This document shows positions 47,278-56,347 of a stretch of DNA of 64,000 nucleotides, in pieces (positions within the stretch are counted from its first letter, which is position 1; each line of letters starts with the position of its first letter). The stretch is from the NCBI RefSeq assembly GCF_018603435.1, contig NZ_CP075682.1:3596001-3660000 (forward strand). Direction: 5' to 3'. The translations under genes were made by a program, and so were the position numbers. Source of the stretch: Chryseobacterium sp. ZHDP1 (GTDB lineage Bacteria > Bacteroidota > Bacteroidia > Flavobacteriales > Weeksellaceae). Below the pieces are notes generated by a model, which did not search any database, had not been told where the DNA came from, and was given only the letters and a program-made list of their open reading frames with translations.

Positions 47278-49893
47278 TTACATCAATAGTCTTGGCTTCA
47301 AAAGCTTTGCAACCGTAGCAGTCCATCCTGTCTGGTGAGACGCTCCTACGCCGCGTCCGTTGTCTCCGTGAAAATATTCGAAAAAGGTAATGTAATCTTT
47401 AAAATTTTCATCATAATTAAACTTCGCATTTCCTCCGTTGAAAGCACGTTCTCCATTCTCGTCTTTTAGAAAGATAGAACAAAGTCTGTTACTGATATCG
47501 TGAGCGACCTCATCAAGATTTTTCTTATCACCGCTTCCCGTAGGCAATTCTACTTTCATGCTGTTTCCGTAGTAGAAATGGAATCTCTGTAAACTTTCAA
47601 CAATCAGAAAATTGATCGGAAACCAGATCGGACCACGCCAGTTGCTGTTTCCCCCGAACATTCTGCTGTCGCTTTCTGCAGGAGTATAATACACAATATT
47701 TTCGGTGCCATGAACAGAAAATTTAAAAGGATTATCCTCATATACTTTCGACATTGCACGGATTCCGTATTGGCTTAAAAATTCTTTCTCATCAAGCATT
47801 CTGGTCAAAACTTTTGTCAGACGGTTTTTCCTCAGAATACTCATCAGGTGCTTTCTCCCATGGCCTTCTTCTTCCCAGTGCGAAACAAGTTTCGTAAGTT
47901 CAGGTTTGTTTTTCAGAATCCAATCCATTCTTGTGGTAAAGTTGGGCATTTTATCCAACAGATGATGATCGATAATTTCCACAGCAAACATAGGAATCAA
48001 TCCCACAATACTTCTCAGTTTCAGGGAAACACTGTCGCCGTTCCCAAGCTGAAGCACATCATAGAAAAAGCCGTCTTCTTCATTCCATAGCCCTTTTGTT
48101 CCTTCCCCCAGATTTTCCATGGCTTCGGCAATATAGAGATAATGCTCAAAGAATTTAATCGCCATATCTTCATACACCTGATAATATTGTGCGAGTTCCA
48201 TGGCAATTCGCATCATATTCAGAGCGTACATTGCCATCCAGCTAGTTCCGTCCGCCTGCTCCAGATGCTGTCCGTCTTTTAACACCATATTCCGGTCAAA
48301 AGCCCCGATGTTATCAAGCCCTAGAAAACCGCCTCCGAAAATATTTTTTCCATTTTTATCTTTTCGGTTTACCCACCATGTGAAATTCAATAGTAATTTC
48401 TGAAAAACCTTTTCCAAAAATAAAAGATCCGGTTTTCCGTTTTGTTTTTCATCAATTTTAAATACACGGAAACATGACCACGCATGAACGGGCGGGTTTA
48501 CATCACTCAGGTTCCATTCATAAGCAGGAAGCTGTCCGTTCGGATGCATATACCATTCTTTAGTTAATAAAAGAAGCTGTCCTTTCGCAAATTCAGCATC
48601 AATAATGGCAAACGGAACACAATGGAAGGCAAGATCCCATGTCGCATACCAAGGATATTCCCATTTATCAGGCATCGAAATGATGTCTTTATTGTGCATA
48701 TGATTCCACTCTGTATTTCGGACATAATGGTTGAAGTTTCTCGGAGCTTCAAAATTCGGATCGCCTTTCAGCCATTTGCCGACATTATAGTGATAAAACT
48801 GCTTGTTCCACAATAGTCCGGCAAAAGCCTGTCTTTGCACATTTTTTTCATCATCACTGGTTACATCATTCTGTATTTCATCATAAAATTCATCCGCTTC
48901 AGAAATTCTGTTTCTAAAGATCTCATCAAAATCATAAAACGGATTATCCAGTTCATTAGGAGATAATCTGAAATCAAATGTTTTCGATTGTCCTGCCTCA
49001 ATAACTTCATCAATTAAAAAAGAGGCTTTGGTTCCTCTCTTTTCAGGATTTACGGTATTGCTCCCGTATGTAATGTAATCGTTGATTCCGTCTTTGTAAA
49101 AAGAATTTCCCGGATAAGGCGTTCCGTATAATTTCGGACTGTTGGTTTCATTATCACAGAAAACACTTTCCGCCAGAATATTTCTTGAATAAAACTTTTT
49201 AACCGAAATACTGTCATGATTTACATTGATGCAGCCTTCGTGAGAAGCATTGATTTGCCCTTTATAGGTATTATAGCCCCATTTCCAGTTATTTCTGAAC
49301 CATACCATGGGAGCAACTATAATCGGAGCATCTTTATTACTCCTGTTGCAGACAGTTACCCTCACTAAAATATCATTATGTTCAGCCTTTGCATATTCAA
49401 TGAAAATATCAAAATATTCATCCTTATCGAAAATACCGGTATCGAAAATCTCGTATTCGGGTTCCTTCTTACTTCTTTTCGCATTCTCGGAAAGAAGATC
49501 ATTATAAGGAAATTCATTAATCGGATATTTGTACACCATTTTCATATAACTGTGCGTAGGTGTATTATCCAGATAGTAAAAGAGTTCTTTAATGTCTTCT
49601 CCATGATTTCCCTGCGGATTGCTCAAACCAAAGAAGCGTTCTTTCACCATTTTATCCTTCTTGTTCCAAAAGGAGAGCGCAAAACAGAAGAGTTGCTTTG
49701 CATCAGAAATTCCGGCTATTCCTTCTTCTCCCCAGCGGTAGGCATAGCTTTCTGCAGTATTGTGGTTGGCGAAATTCCATGCGTCGCCGTTCGGGCTGTA
49801 GTCTTCACGTACATTTCCCCATTGCCGATTACTCACGTAAGGTCCCCAGTTTTTCCAGTTTGTGTCTTGTAATCTTTGTTTTTCAGCAATCAT
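47278..49893 (-). CDS. GH63-like glucosidase (mannosylglycerate hydrolase type)
   Basis: The 871-residue cytosolic protein has no signal peptide. It has a beta-sandwich N-terminal part and an (alpha/alpha)6 barrel. Conserved areas include NWGPYVSNRQWGNVREDYSP at the start, WEYPWYATWDLAFHCVPF, LPAYEWNLSDVNPPVHAW, RMFGGNSNWRGPIWFPINFL and GRGVGASHQTGWTA. The acid/base residues typical of GH63 lie in WDLAF and the GNSNWRGP region. Substrates of the family include glucosides such as glucosylglycerate; the true one is unknown. It stands alone, converging with the OsmC gene. Confidence 0.85.
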   Translation of the reverse strand: MIAEKQRLQDTNWKNWGPYVSNRQWGNVREDYSPNGDAWNFANHNTAESYAYRWGEEGIAGISDAKQLFCFALSFWNKKDKMVKERFFGLSNPQGNHGEDIKELFYYLDNTPTHSYMKMVYKYPINEFPYNDLLSENAKRSKKEPEYEIFDTGIFDKDEYFDIFIEYAKAEHNDILVRVTVCNRSNKDAPIIVAPMVWFRNNWKWGYNTYKGQINASHEGCINVNHDSISVKKFYSRNILAESVFCDNETNSPKLYGTPYPGNSFYKDGINDYITYGSNTVNPEKRGTKASFLIDEVIEAGQSKTFDFRLSPNELDNPFYDFDEIFRNRISEADEFYDEIQNDVTSDDEKNVQRQAFAGLLWNKQFYHYNVGKWLKGDPNFEAPRNFNHYVRNTEWNHMHNKDIISMPDKWEYPWYATWDLAFHCVPFAIIDAEFAKGQLLLLTKEWYMHPNGQLPAYEWNLSDVNPPVHAWSCFRVFKIDEKQNGKPDLLFLEKVFQKLLLNFTWWVNRKDKNGKNIFGGGFLGLDNIGAFDRNMVLKDGQHLEQADGTSWMAMYALNMMRIAMELAQYYQVYEDMAIKFFEHYLYIAEAMENLGEGTKGLWNEEDGFFYDVLQLGNGDSVSLKLRSIVGLIPMFAVEIIDHHLLDKMPNFTTRMDWILKNKPELTKLVSHWEEEGHGRKHLMSILRKNRLTKVLTRMLDEKEFLSQYGIRAMSKVYEDNPFKFSVHGTENIVYYTPAESDSRMFGGNSNWRGPIWFPINFLIVESLQRFHFYYGNSMKVELPTGSGDKKNLDEVAHDISNRLCSIFLKDENGERAFNGGNAKFNYDENFKDYITFFEYFHGDNGRGVGASHQTGWTATVAKLLKPRLLM

Positions 49894-50046
49894 ATTTCAT
49901 CATTTTTCATTACGAAGTTAGCTTTTTTACGAAAAAATTCCAACTCATTAAATTTGAATTATTATTAATATTTCCCTGAAAGCCTTCTGTTTATCGGGGT
50001 TTATCATATTAAGTTAAATTTTTATAAATATTTAAAAGAAAAGTTT

Positions 50047-50054
50047 TATCTTTG
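50047..50054 (+). promoter_or_regulatory. -7 promoter element of the methionine operon
   Basis: TATCTTTG fits TAnnTTTG and lies 29 nt before the riboswitch aptamer. The 352-base gap around it (49894-50245) otherwise holds the riboswitch and its downstream region. Confidence 0.65.
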
Positions 50055-50083
50055 CACCATTCGATCATTCAAATATTGAAAAT

Positions 50084-50187
50084 GTTATCAAGAAAGGTTG
50101 AGGGATTAGACCCTGTGAAACCTTAGCAACCCTTTGCGCAGGCAATGAAGGTGCTACGTTCTACCAGAATTATTTTGGACAGATAAC
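50084..50187 (+). ncRNA. SAM-I riboswitch
   Basis: The P1 stem is GTTATC (50084-50089) with GATAAC (50182-50187). The aptamer core shows AAGAAAGGTTGAGGGA, CCTTAGCAACC and GAAGGTGCTA, the conserved parts of the SAM-I (S-box) class. It binds S-adenosylmethionine and lowers expression of the genes downstream. It lies 58 nt before the metX start. Two short hairpins (50191-50205, 50205-50219) follow but without a clear poly-T run, so control may be on translation start or through another structure. Confidence 0.92.
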
Positions 50188-50245
50188 TCACTGAAGTTCT
50201 TTCAGCCATTTCCTGTGGCATTTTCAATTGTATTAAATAATAGAA

Positions 50246-51193
50246 TTGAAAACAGAACTAAGACATATTAACTTTTCGTACCGTACAGATTCCAGGAAGG
50301 AATACAATATCCCTTTGAGCTACCAGCTTTTCGGGAAAGACCTGTTTTCTGCCCCGATTATTTTGGTAAACCATGCGTTAACCGGAAATTCCAATGTTTC
50401 AGGAGAAAAAGGATGGTGGAAACAACTGATTGGAGAACATCAGGTAATCGATACCAACCAATATACCGTTCTGTGTTTCAATATTCCCGGAAACGGATTT
50501 GATGATTTTTTTATTGATGAATATGAAGATTTTACGCCTTCGGATATTGCAAATATCTTTTTAAAAGGTCTTGAAATTTTAAATATCACAAGTTTACACG
50601 CCATTATTGGAGGTTCTTTAGGAGGCGGAATCGGCTGGGAAATGCTGGTAAAACAGCCTCATCTTACCGAAATTTTCATCCCTGTAGCCTGCGATTTTAA
50701 AACCCACGACTGGCTGCATGCACAATGTCTGGTTCAGAAATTTTTATTAAACCAAAACGATGAACCATTGCAAAAAGCAAGAATTCATGCGATGTTATGT
50801 TACAGAACTCCTGAATCATTAAATAACAGATTTCAAAACAGATATAATCAGGAAAAGCAAAGATTAGAGTCGGAAGACTGGCTTATTTATCACGGAAAAG
50901 CTTTAAACGAAAGGTTTAGTTTAAAATCATATAAACTTATGAATCATTTGCTGATGAACATCAATGCCAATGAAGAATATTTAGATAAAATTCAGGCGCG
51001 AATGCACATGATCTCTGTAGATACAGATTTATTTTTCCCCGCTTCAGAAATCCGAATGTGTTTTGAAAAGCTGAAAGAGAAAAACAAAGATGTTTTCTAT
51101 CACGAGATCACCTCAGTTCATGGGCACGATGCCTTCTTAATGGAATATAAACAATTAAATACGATCATTAAAAATATTTTGAAAAATGAGTAA
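50246..51193 (+). CDS. metX: Homoserine O-acetyltransferase (MetX)
   Basis: MetX activates homoserine for methionine synthesis. The 315-residue protein starts at a TTG, as the frame is closed by a TAA at 50234 and holds no ATG. Motifs: oxyanion/N-terminal region VNHALTGNSN, nucleophile in GGSLGGGIGWEML (Ser near residue 124), then Asp in VDTDLFFP and His in HGHDAFLME, forming the alpha/beta-hydrolase triad. The sequence is shorter than typical MetX enzymes but complete. It is the first gene after the SAM-I riboswitch, and overlaps the homoserine dehydrogenase by 8 nt. Confidence 0.9.
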   Translation: MKTELRHINFSYRTDSRKEYNIPLSYQLFGKDLFSAPIILVNHALTGNSNVSGEKGWWKQLIGEHQVIDTNQYTVLCFNIPGNGFDDFFIDEYEDFTPSDIANIFLKGLEILNITSLHAIIGGSLGGGIGWEMLVKQPHLTEIFIPVACDFKTHDWLHAQCLVQKFLLNQNDEPLQKARIHAMLCYRTPESLNNRFQNRYNQEKQRLESEDWLIYHGKALNERFSLKSYKLMNHLLMNINANEEYLDKIQARMHMISVDTDLFFPASEIRMCFEKLKEKNKDVFYHEITSVHGHDAFLMEYKQLNTIIKNILKNE

Positions 51194-52730
51194 GATTAAT
51201 GCTAAAGAAATAAAATTTTTAAAAAACAGATCCATCATCAAATTTGAAGGAGAAGATTTCTTAGGTGAAATCGGGATTGACGGACGAATTTTTAAAGCGC
51301 TTACTTTGGCGCGAATCAGTGTGGGAGTAATTTCCCAGCAGGCAATTGAAAACGGAATCTCCATTTTAGTTCATGAAAACGATTCCGAAAAAGCAGTCAA
51401 TTGTCTGATTGACGAATTTGAACCAGAAAGAAAATCAGGAAAAGTTTCCCAGATTTACAGCATCAATAATGTGTCGGTGTTAGGATTTGTTGCAGAAGAC
51501 TTCAACAAAGTTTTAGCGGAACTCGCGAGAAATAATGTTTTCCCATTGCTTTTGAACCAGATTGCAGCCGAAAAACGGGTAAATATCGTTGTGACATCTT
51601 CACAGGACGAAAAAGCAAAAAATATCATCGAATCTGAAATTTCTAAAAAACCGAAAACCGTTCATCTGGCAATTATCGGTCACGGAAACGTAGGGAAAAC
51701 CTTAATACAGCAGGTTTTGGAATCTTCGGAAGAAATTAAAAGACGAAAAAAAATAGATCTGAAAGTAGTTGCAGTTGCCAATTCCAGGAAAATAGCATTC
51801 AACAAAAAAGGATTCGACAGCAATTGGAATGATGAGGTTTTAACGGCAGAAAAACCTTCCGATGTTCAGGAACTGATTAATTTCTCCAAAGAAAATCAGC
51901 TTGAAAATTTAATCGTTGTGGATAACACAGCAAGCAAAGACTTCGTAAAAAATTACCACACATTGGCGGAAAACGGCTTCGATCTCGTTTCTTCCAACAA
52001 AATTTTCAACACCCTTCCCATTTCAGAATACCGTCAACTAAGATATACGTTGAATAAAAACAACAGACGCTATCTCTATGAAACCAATGTGGGAGCGGGT
52101 TTACCATTGATCGATACCATTAAGCTTCTACACCTTTCAGGAGAAAATATTACCAGAATTAAAGGCGTTTTCTCAGGAACATTAAGCTATGTTTTCAATA
52201 ATTTTTCTTTGAGAGACGATAATTTTTCCACTATCATCAATGAAGCGTTGGAAAAAGGATATACAGAACCCGATCCGAGAGAAGACCTGTCAGGAAACGA
52301 TGTGGCAAGAAAATTATTGATTTTAGCTAGAGAATTAGACCTAATCAACGAATTTGAAGATATTAAAATTCAGAATCTTGTTCCGGAAAGTCTGCTTTCT
52401 GTTTCCAAATCAGAATTCCTTTCAAGACTGGACGAATTAGATGCGGAATATCAGAAAATCAAAGAAAATCAGGAAGAAGGACACGTTTTAAGATATGTGG
52501 GAGATCTTCACGGAGATTTGCAGAAAGAAAAAGGAGAATTGGATGTGAAGTTAATTTCCGTTCCGGCAACTTCCGCTTTAGGACAACTGAAAGGCTCAGA
52601 TTCTATCTTCGAAATCTACACCGAAAGTTACGGAGAAAATCCAATCGTTATCATGGGAGCCGGAGCCGGAGCAATTGTCACAGCAAGAGGCGTTTTCGGA
52701 GACATTTTAAGAGTAAGTGAAACAAAATAA
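51186..52730 (+). CDS. Homoserine dehydrogenase with N-terminal ACT region
   Basis: This enzyme makes homoserine from aspartate semialdehyde. The 514-residue protein has an N-terminal ACT-type region (about 1-150, like the regulatory part of aspartokinase-homoserine dehydrogenase I) but no kinase domain. The NAD(P) motif is AIIGHGNVGKTL (near 164-175), with VVDNTASKDF, the substrate region ETNVGAGLPLI, GVFSGTLSYVFN and the catalytic area EPDPREDLSGNDVARK. So it resembles ThrA without its aspartokinase half. It overlaps metX by 8 nt and is followed by a repeat-filled gap. Confidence 0.88.
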   Translation: MSKINAKEIKFLKNRSIIKFEGEDFLGEIGIDGRIFKALTLARISVGVISQQAIENGISILVHENDSEKAVNCLIDEFEPERKSGKVSQIYSINNVSVLGFVAEDFNKVLAELARNNVFPLLLNQIAAEKRVNIVVTSSQDEKAKNIIESEISKKPKTVHLAIIGHGNVGKTLIQQVLESSEEIKRRKKIDLKVVAVANSRKIAFNKKGFDSNWNDEVLTAEKPSDVQELINFSKENQLENLIVVDNTASKDFVKNYHTLAENGFDLVSSNKIFNTLPISEYRQLRYTLNKNNRRYLYETNVGAGLPLIDTIKLLHLSGENITRIKGVFSGTLSYVFNNFSLRDDNFSTIINEALEKGYTEPDPREDLSGNDVARKLLILARELDLINEFEDIKIQNLVPESLLSVSKSEFLSRLDELDAEYQKIKENQEEGHVLRYVGDLHGDLQKEKGELDVKLISVPATSALGQLKGSDSIFEIYTESYGENPIVIMGAGAGAIVTARGVFGDILRVSETK

Positions 52731-52740
52731 AAGAACCTAG

Positions 52741-52849
52741 GAACCCGAAGGGTTCAATATTAATAGCCGTAGGTAGAACCTATGGAACGAAATAAAACAG
52801 CGTTTAAGCCCGAAGGGTTCAACATTAGTAGCCGTAGGTAAAACCTATG
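52741..52849. repeat. Two copies of a 45-nt twin-hairpin repeat
   Basis: Copy A (52741-52785) and copy B (52806-52849) each contain GAACCC-gaa-GGGTTC (copy B starts AAGCCC) and CCGTAGGT-aga-ACCTATGG-type arms. A partial third unit (52871-52889) has CCGTA/TACGG arms. They fill the gap between homoserine dehydrogenase and metZ and look like REP-like elements. Confidence 0.8.
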
Positions 52850-52900
52850 TCATGAAATAATAAAAAACAACCGTAAATAAAACCTACGGAAAATATAGAA

Positions 52901-54067
52901 ATGGAAAACGAAAATTTTGAAACCTTTGCCATAAGAACCCAGACTGAAAGAACCCAGTTTGATGAGCATTCAACCCCTTTGTATCTCACATCCAGCTTTA
53001 TTTTTCAGGATGCGGAAGACATGAGAGCGAGCTTTGCGGAAGAAAAACCAAAAAATTTATACAGCCGTTTTTCCAATCCGAACGTAACAGAATTTACCGA
53101 TAAAATTGCCAAAATGGAAGGCGCAGAAACAGGGTATGCTTTTGCAACAGGAATGGCAGCGATTTACTCCACATTTGCGACTTTGTTAAATGCCGGAGAT
53201 CATATTGTAAGCTGTCAGTCCGTTTTCGGATCTACGCATACTTTGTTCACAAAATATTTCCCGAAATGGAATATCGAAACAACCTATTTCAAAGCAGAAG
53301 ATGCAGAAAATGTAGAAAAATATATTCAGCCCAATACAAAAATTTTATATCTGGAAACACCGACCAATCCTGCGATTGAAGTTTTGGATTTAGAATTTTT
53401 CGGACAGATTGCGAAGAAATACAACTTAATTTTCATTGTGGATAATTGCTTTGCAACACCTTATCTGCAACAGCCAATAAAATACGGAGCAGACATCGTG
53501 GTGCATTCCGCAACCAAATTAATTGACGGGCAAGGTCGTGTTTTGGGCGGAGTTGCAGTCGGAAGAGAAGATTTAATTCGTGAAATCTATCTTTTCGCCA
53601 GAAATACAGGACCTGCAATGTCGCCTTTCAACGCTTGGGTTTTGTCAAAAAGTTTGGAAACTTTAGCCATTCGTGTAGAAAAACATTGCGAGAACGCTTT
53701 AAAAGTAGCTGAGTTTCTTGAAAATCATCCAAATGTAGAACTGGTAAAATATCCGTTCTTAAAATCTCATCCAAGCTACGAAATTGCGAAAAAGCAGATG
53801 AAATTAGGCGGAAACATCGTTGCCTTCGAAATCAAAGGCGGAATTGAAGGCGGAAGAAACTTTTTAGATAAAATAAAAATGTGTTCCCTTTCCGCTAATT
53901 TGGGAGATACCAGAACCATTGTAACGCATCCTGCTTCTACAACACACTCTAAACTATCCGATGAAGAAAGAAACGAAGTCGGAATTACAGCCGGTCTGGT
54001 TCGTTGTTCGGTAGGTCTGGAAAATGTGGAAGATATCGTTGCAGATTTAAAACAGGCGTTGGATTAA
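52901..54067 (+). CDS. metZ: O-acetyl/succinylhomoserine sulfhydrylase (MetZ-like)
   Basis: This PLP enzyme makes homocysteine from an acylated homoserine and sulfide. The 388-residue protein has the Cys/Met metabolism PLP fold with SFIFQDAEDMRASF, FATGMAAIYSTF, LETPTNPAIEVLDL and the PLP lysine in VHSATKLIDGQGRVLGG (near residue 206). The C-terminus has NLGDTRTIVTHPASTTHS, the usual active-site pattern. Because the first gene is MetX-type, the substrate is likely O-acetylhomoserine. It lies between two repeat-containing gaps. Confidence 0.9.
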   Translation: MENENFETFAIRTQTERTQFDEHSTPLYLTSSFIFQDAEDMRASFAEEKPKNLYSRFSNPNVTEFTDKIAKMEGAETGYAFATGMAAIYSTFATLLNAGDHIVSCQSVFGSTHTLFTKYFPKWNIETTYFKAEDAENVEKYIQPNTKILYLETPTNPAIEVLDLEFFGQIAKKYNLIFIVDNCFATPYLQQPIKYGADIVVHSATKLIDGQGRVLGGVAVGREDLIREIYLFARNTGPAMSPFNAWVLSKSLETLAIRVEKHCENALKVAEFLENHPNVELVKYPFLKSHPSYEIAKKQMKLGGNIVAFEIKGGIEGGRNFLDKIKMCSLSANLGDTRTIVTHPASTTHSKLSDEERNEVGITAGLVRCSVGLENVEDIVADLKQALD

Positions 54068-54071
54068 CAAC

Positions 54072-54116
54072 GAACCCGAAGGGTTCAATAACAATAGCCG
54101 TAGGTAAAACCTATGG
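54072..54116. repeat. Third full copy of the 45-nt twin-hairpin repeat
   Basis: This copy lies just 4 nt after the metZ stop and differs from copy A at 52741 at about four positions. The two inverted pairs, GAACCC/GGGTTC and CCGTAGGT/ACCTATGG, are retained, so the pairing is under constraint or the copies are recent. Confidence 0.8.
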
Positions 54117-54157
54117 GAAAATATCAGCGAATTGATTCACGACGAAATAAATAATAA

Positions 54158-55168
54158 ATGAAAAATTCAGAACAACTATACAAAGCATTATCCGAAAGAA
54201 TTTTAATTCTCGACGGAGCGATGGGAACCATGCTTCAGCGGTATAAATTCGAAGAAGAAGATTACCGTGGCGAACGTTTCAAAAACTGGGAACATCCGGT
54301 AAAAGGAAACAATGATTTGTTGTCTTTAACGCAGCCTCAAGCAATAGAAGAAGTTCACAAAAAATATCTTGAAGCGGGAGCAGACATTATCGAGACCAAT
54401 ACATTTTCAGGAACAACCATTGCCATGGCAGATTATCACATGGAAGATCTCGTTTACGAACTGAATTACGAATCTGCAAAAATTGCAAGAAAAGCCTGCG
54501 ACGAGTACACCGCGAAAAATCCGGATAAACCAAGATTTGTGGCAGGTTCTATCGGACCAACGAACAGAACGGCGAGTTTAAGTCCGGATGTAAACGATCC
54601 GGGTTATAGAGCAATCACATTTGAAGAATTAAGAGTTGCTTACAAACAACAGTGCGAAGCCTTATTAGACGGAGGATCAGATATTCTTTTGGTAGAAACC
54701 ATTTTCGATACATTGAATGCAAAAGCAGCCCTTTTCGCTATTGATGAACTTCAGGACGAAAGAAATATCAAAATTCCGATCATGGTTTCAGGAACCATTA
54801 CTGATGCTTCAGGAAGAACATTGAGCGGACAGACTGCGGAAGCATTTTTGATCTCAGTATCCCATTTAAATCTTTTAAGTGTAGGATTTAACTGCGCTTT
54901 GGGAGCAAACCAATTAACGCCTTATCTGGAAACACTGGCTCATAATTCAGAATTTGCTGTCTCAGCTTATCCGAATGCGGGTTTACCAAATGCTTTCGGG
55001 AAGTATGATGAAACTCCAGAAGATATGGCAGGACAGATTAAAGAATACGTGGAAAAAGGATTAATCAATATTATCGGAGGCTGCTGCGGAACAACGCCGG
55101 AACATATCAAGGCAATTGCAGATCTGGTTTCGCAATATCCGCCAAGAAAATTGAAAGAATTGGTCTGA
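54158..55168 (+). CDS. metH: Methionine synthase, N-terminal homocysteine-binding part
   Basis: The 336-residue protein is the homocysteine methyltransferase domain of MetH as a separate chain. Zinc-ligand cysteines are in VGFNCALG and [12 protein letters not shown], and the opening [11 protein letters not shown] with [13 protein letters not shown] is typical. It works together with the product at 56348, which holds the other domains. Split MetH is common in Flavobacteriia. Here the two genes are separated by a desaturase gene. The 90-nt gap upstream contains a repeat. Confidence 0.93.
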   Translation: MKNSEQLYKALSERILILDGAMGTMLQRYKFEEEDYRGERFKNWEHPVKGNNDLLSLTQPQAIEEVHKKYLEAGADIIETNTFSGTTIAMADYHMEDLVYELNYESAKIARKACDEYTAKNPDKPRFVAGSIGPTNRTASLSPDVNDPGYRAITFEELRVAYKQQCEALLDGGSDILLVETIFDTLNAKAALFAIDELQDERNIKIPIMVSGTITDASGRTLSGQTAEAFLISVSHLNLLSVGFNCALGANQLTPYLETLAHNSEFAVSAYPNAGLPNAFGKYDETPEDMAGQIKEYVEKGLINIIGGCCGTTPEHIKAIADLVSQYPPRKLKELV

Positions 55169-55251
55169 AATAATAGAATTTTTTAATTAAATCAGGAAAA
55201 AAAGGAACAGTTTTTAATATTATCTTTAATTATCACACAAAATTAAATATA

Positions 55252-56343
55252 ATGGAAAAACCTACTTACTTTAAAGATCCGCAGGATGCCAGATTATTTA
55301 ATGAACTCAGAAAAAAAGTGAACCAAAGAGTAGAAGCCATTCCCGAAAACAGGGACATTTACATTCAGATCAAAGCGGTTATTCTGCCTTTGGTCTATTT
55401 TGGTTTATATGTCTTTGCACTTTTAAATGCAGATCAGTCTGGAGTTTATATCCTGAGTTTCATTCTGATGGGGCTTTCTCTGGTTTTAATTTATCTGAAT
55501 TTAATTCACGAAGCTGCTCACAATAATATTTTTAAAAGTAAAAGACTGAACAGTCTGGTTTTACAGATTTTCGATTTTGTGGGAGCCAATTCCTACATCT
55601 GGAAGAAAAGACACATCTCAAGCCATCACGCATATCCGAATGTAGACGGTTGGGACACAGACATTGAGCAGAGCGGACTTTTACTAATTATTCCATGGAT
55701 CAAAGCAAAAGGAATTCAGAAATACCAGCACCGCTTTTTCTTTCTGGTTTATCCTTTATATCTGTTCAACTGGATGTTTATCCGCGATTTCAGAGATTTT
55801 TTCGATAATGAAAGAGTGATCCTGAAAACGCAGGGAGCGATTCCGGTAAAAGAAAAAATTAAAATGGTGGCGTATAAACTGTTTTATTTTTTCTATCAGA
55901 TTGCCGTTCCCGTTCTGTTTTTTAAAGTCTCTTTAGGCTTGGCTTTGGAAGCATGGTTTTTACAGGTAATTGCGGCGAGTATTTTTGCCCTTTTTGTCCT
56001 GTTGCCATTACATCCGCTTCCCGATAATGCCTTCCCGAAACTGGATGAGAAAAACGGACTTCCTTACAGTTGGCTTCATCATCAGTTTGAAGTCACCAAC
56101 GATTTAAAAGAAAATAACTGGTTTGTGCGGAATATTTTGGGGAATTTCAACTTTCACGTTGCCCACCATCTTTTTCCGAATTACAGTTATGCTTATTATA
56201 ATGAAATTACAGAAGAAATCGAACAGTTTGCCAAAGAACACAATCTGGGTTATAAACGGTTTCCGATTTTTACCGCTTTGGGCAAACATATCGATTTGCT
56301 GAAGCAAAATGCCAATAATGCATATTTTATTTTAGAAGAATAA
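55252..56343 (+). CDS. Membrane fatty acid desaturase
   Basis: The 363-residue protein has four to five membrane helices and the three histidine boxes of membrane desaturases: HEAAH (86-90), HISSHH (121-126) and HVAHH (about 302-306). Such enzymes put a double bond into an acyl chain using a di-iron centre and an electron donor. It lies between the two halves of metH, 83 nt after the first and 4 nt before the second, so it is probably in the operon and may be SAM-riboswitch controlled. Confidence 0.88.
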   Translation: MEKPTYFKDPQDARLFNELRKKVNQRVEAIPENRDIYIQIKAVILPLVYFGLYVFALLNADQSGVYILSFILMGLSLVLIYLNLIHEAAHNNIFKSKRLNSLVLQIFDFVGANSYIWKKRHISSHHAYPNVDGWDTDIEQSGLLLIIPWIKAKGIQKYQHRFFFLVYPLYLFNWMFIRDFRDFFDNERVILKTQGAIPVKEKIKMVAYKLFYFFYQIAVPVLFFKVSLGLALEAWFLQVIAASIFALFVLLPLHPLPDNAFPKLDEKNGLPYSWLHHQFEVTNDLKENNWFVRNILGNFNFHVAHHLFPNYSYAYYNEITEEIEQFAKEHNLGYKRFPIFTALGKHIDLLKQNANNAYFILEE

Positions 56344-56347
56344 ATTG

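Noticed and set aside
49378..49872. 164-codon ORF opposite the glucosidase
   Set aside because: The glucosidase frame shows conserved motifs along this whole stretch; the opposite frame is only low-complexity hydrophobic sequence.
50084..50187. Other classes of methionine-related riboswitch (SAM-II, SAH)
   Set aside because: The P1 stem, AAGGTGCTA and the GAGGGA segment match SAM-I, and the size is too large for SAM-II.
52741..54116. Regularly spaced repeats as a possible CRISPR array
   Set aside because: Copies are few, unevenly spaced, carry gene sequence between them, and have internal hairpins unlike CRISPR repeats. No cas genes are present.
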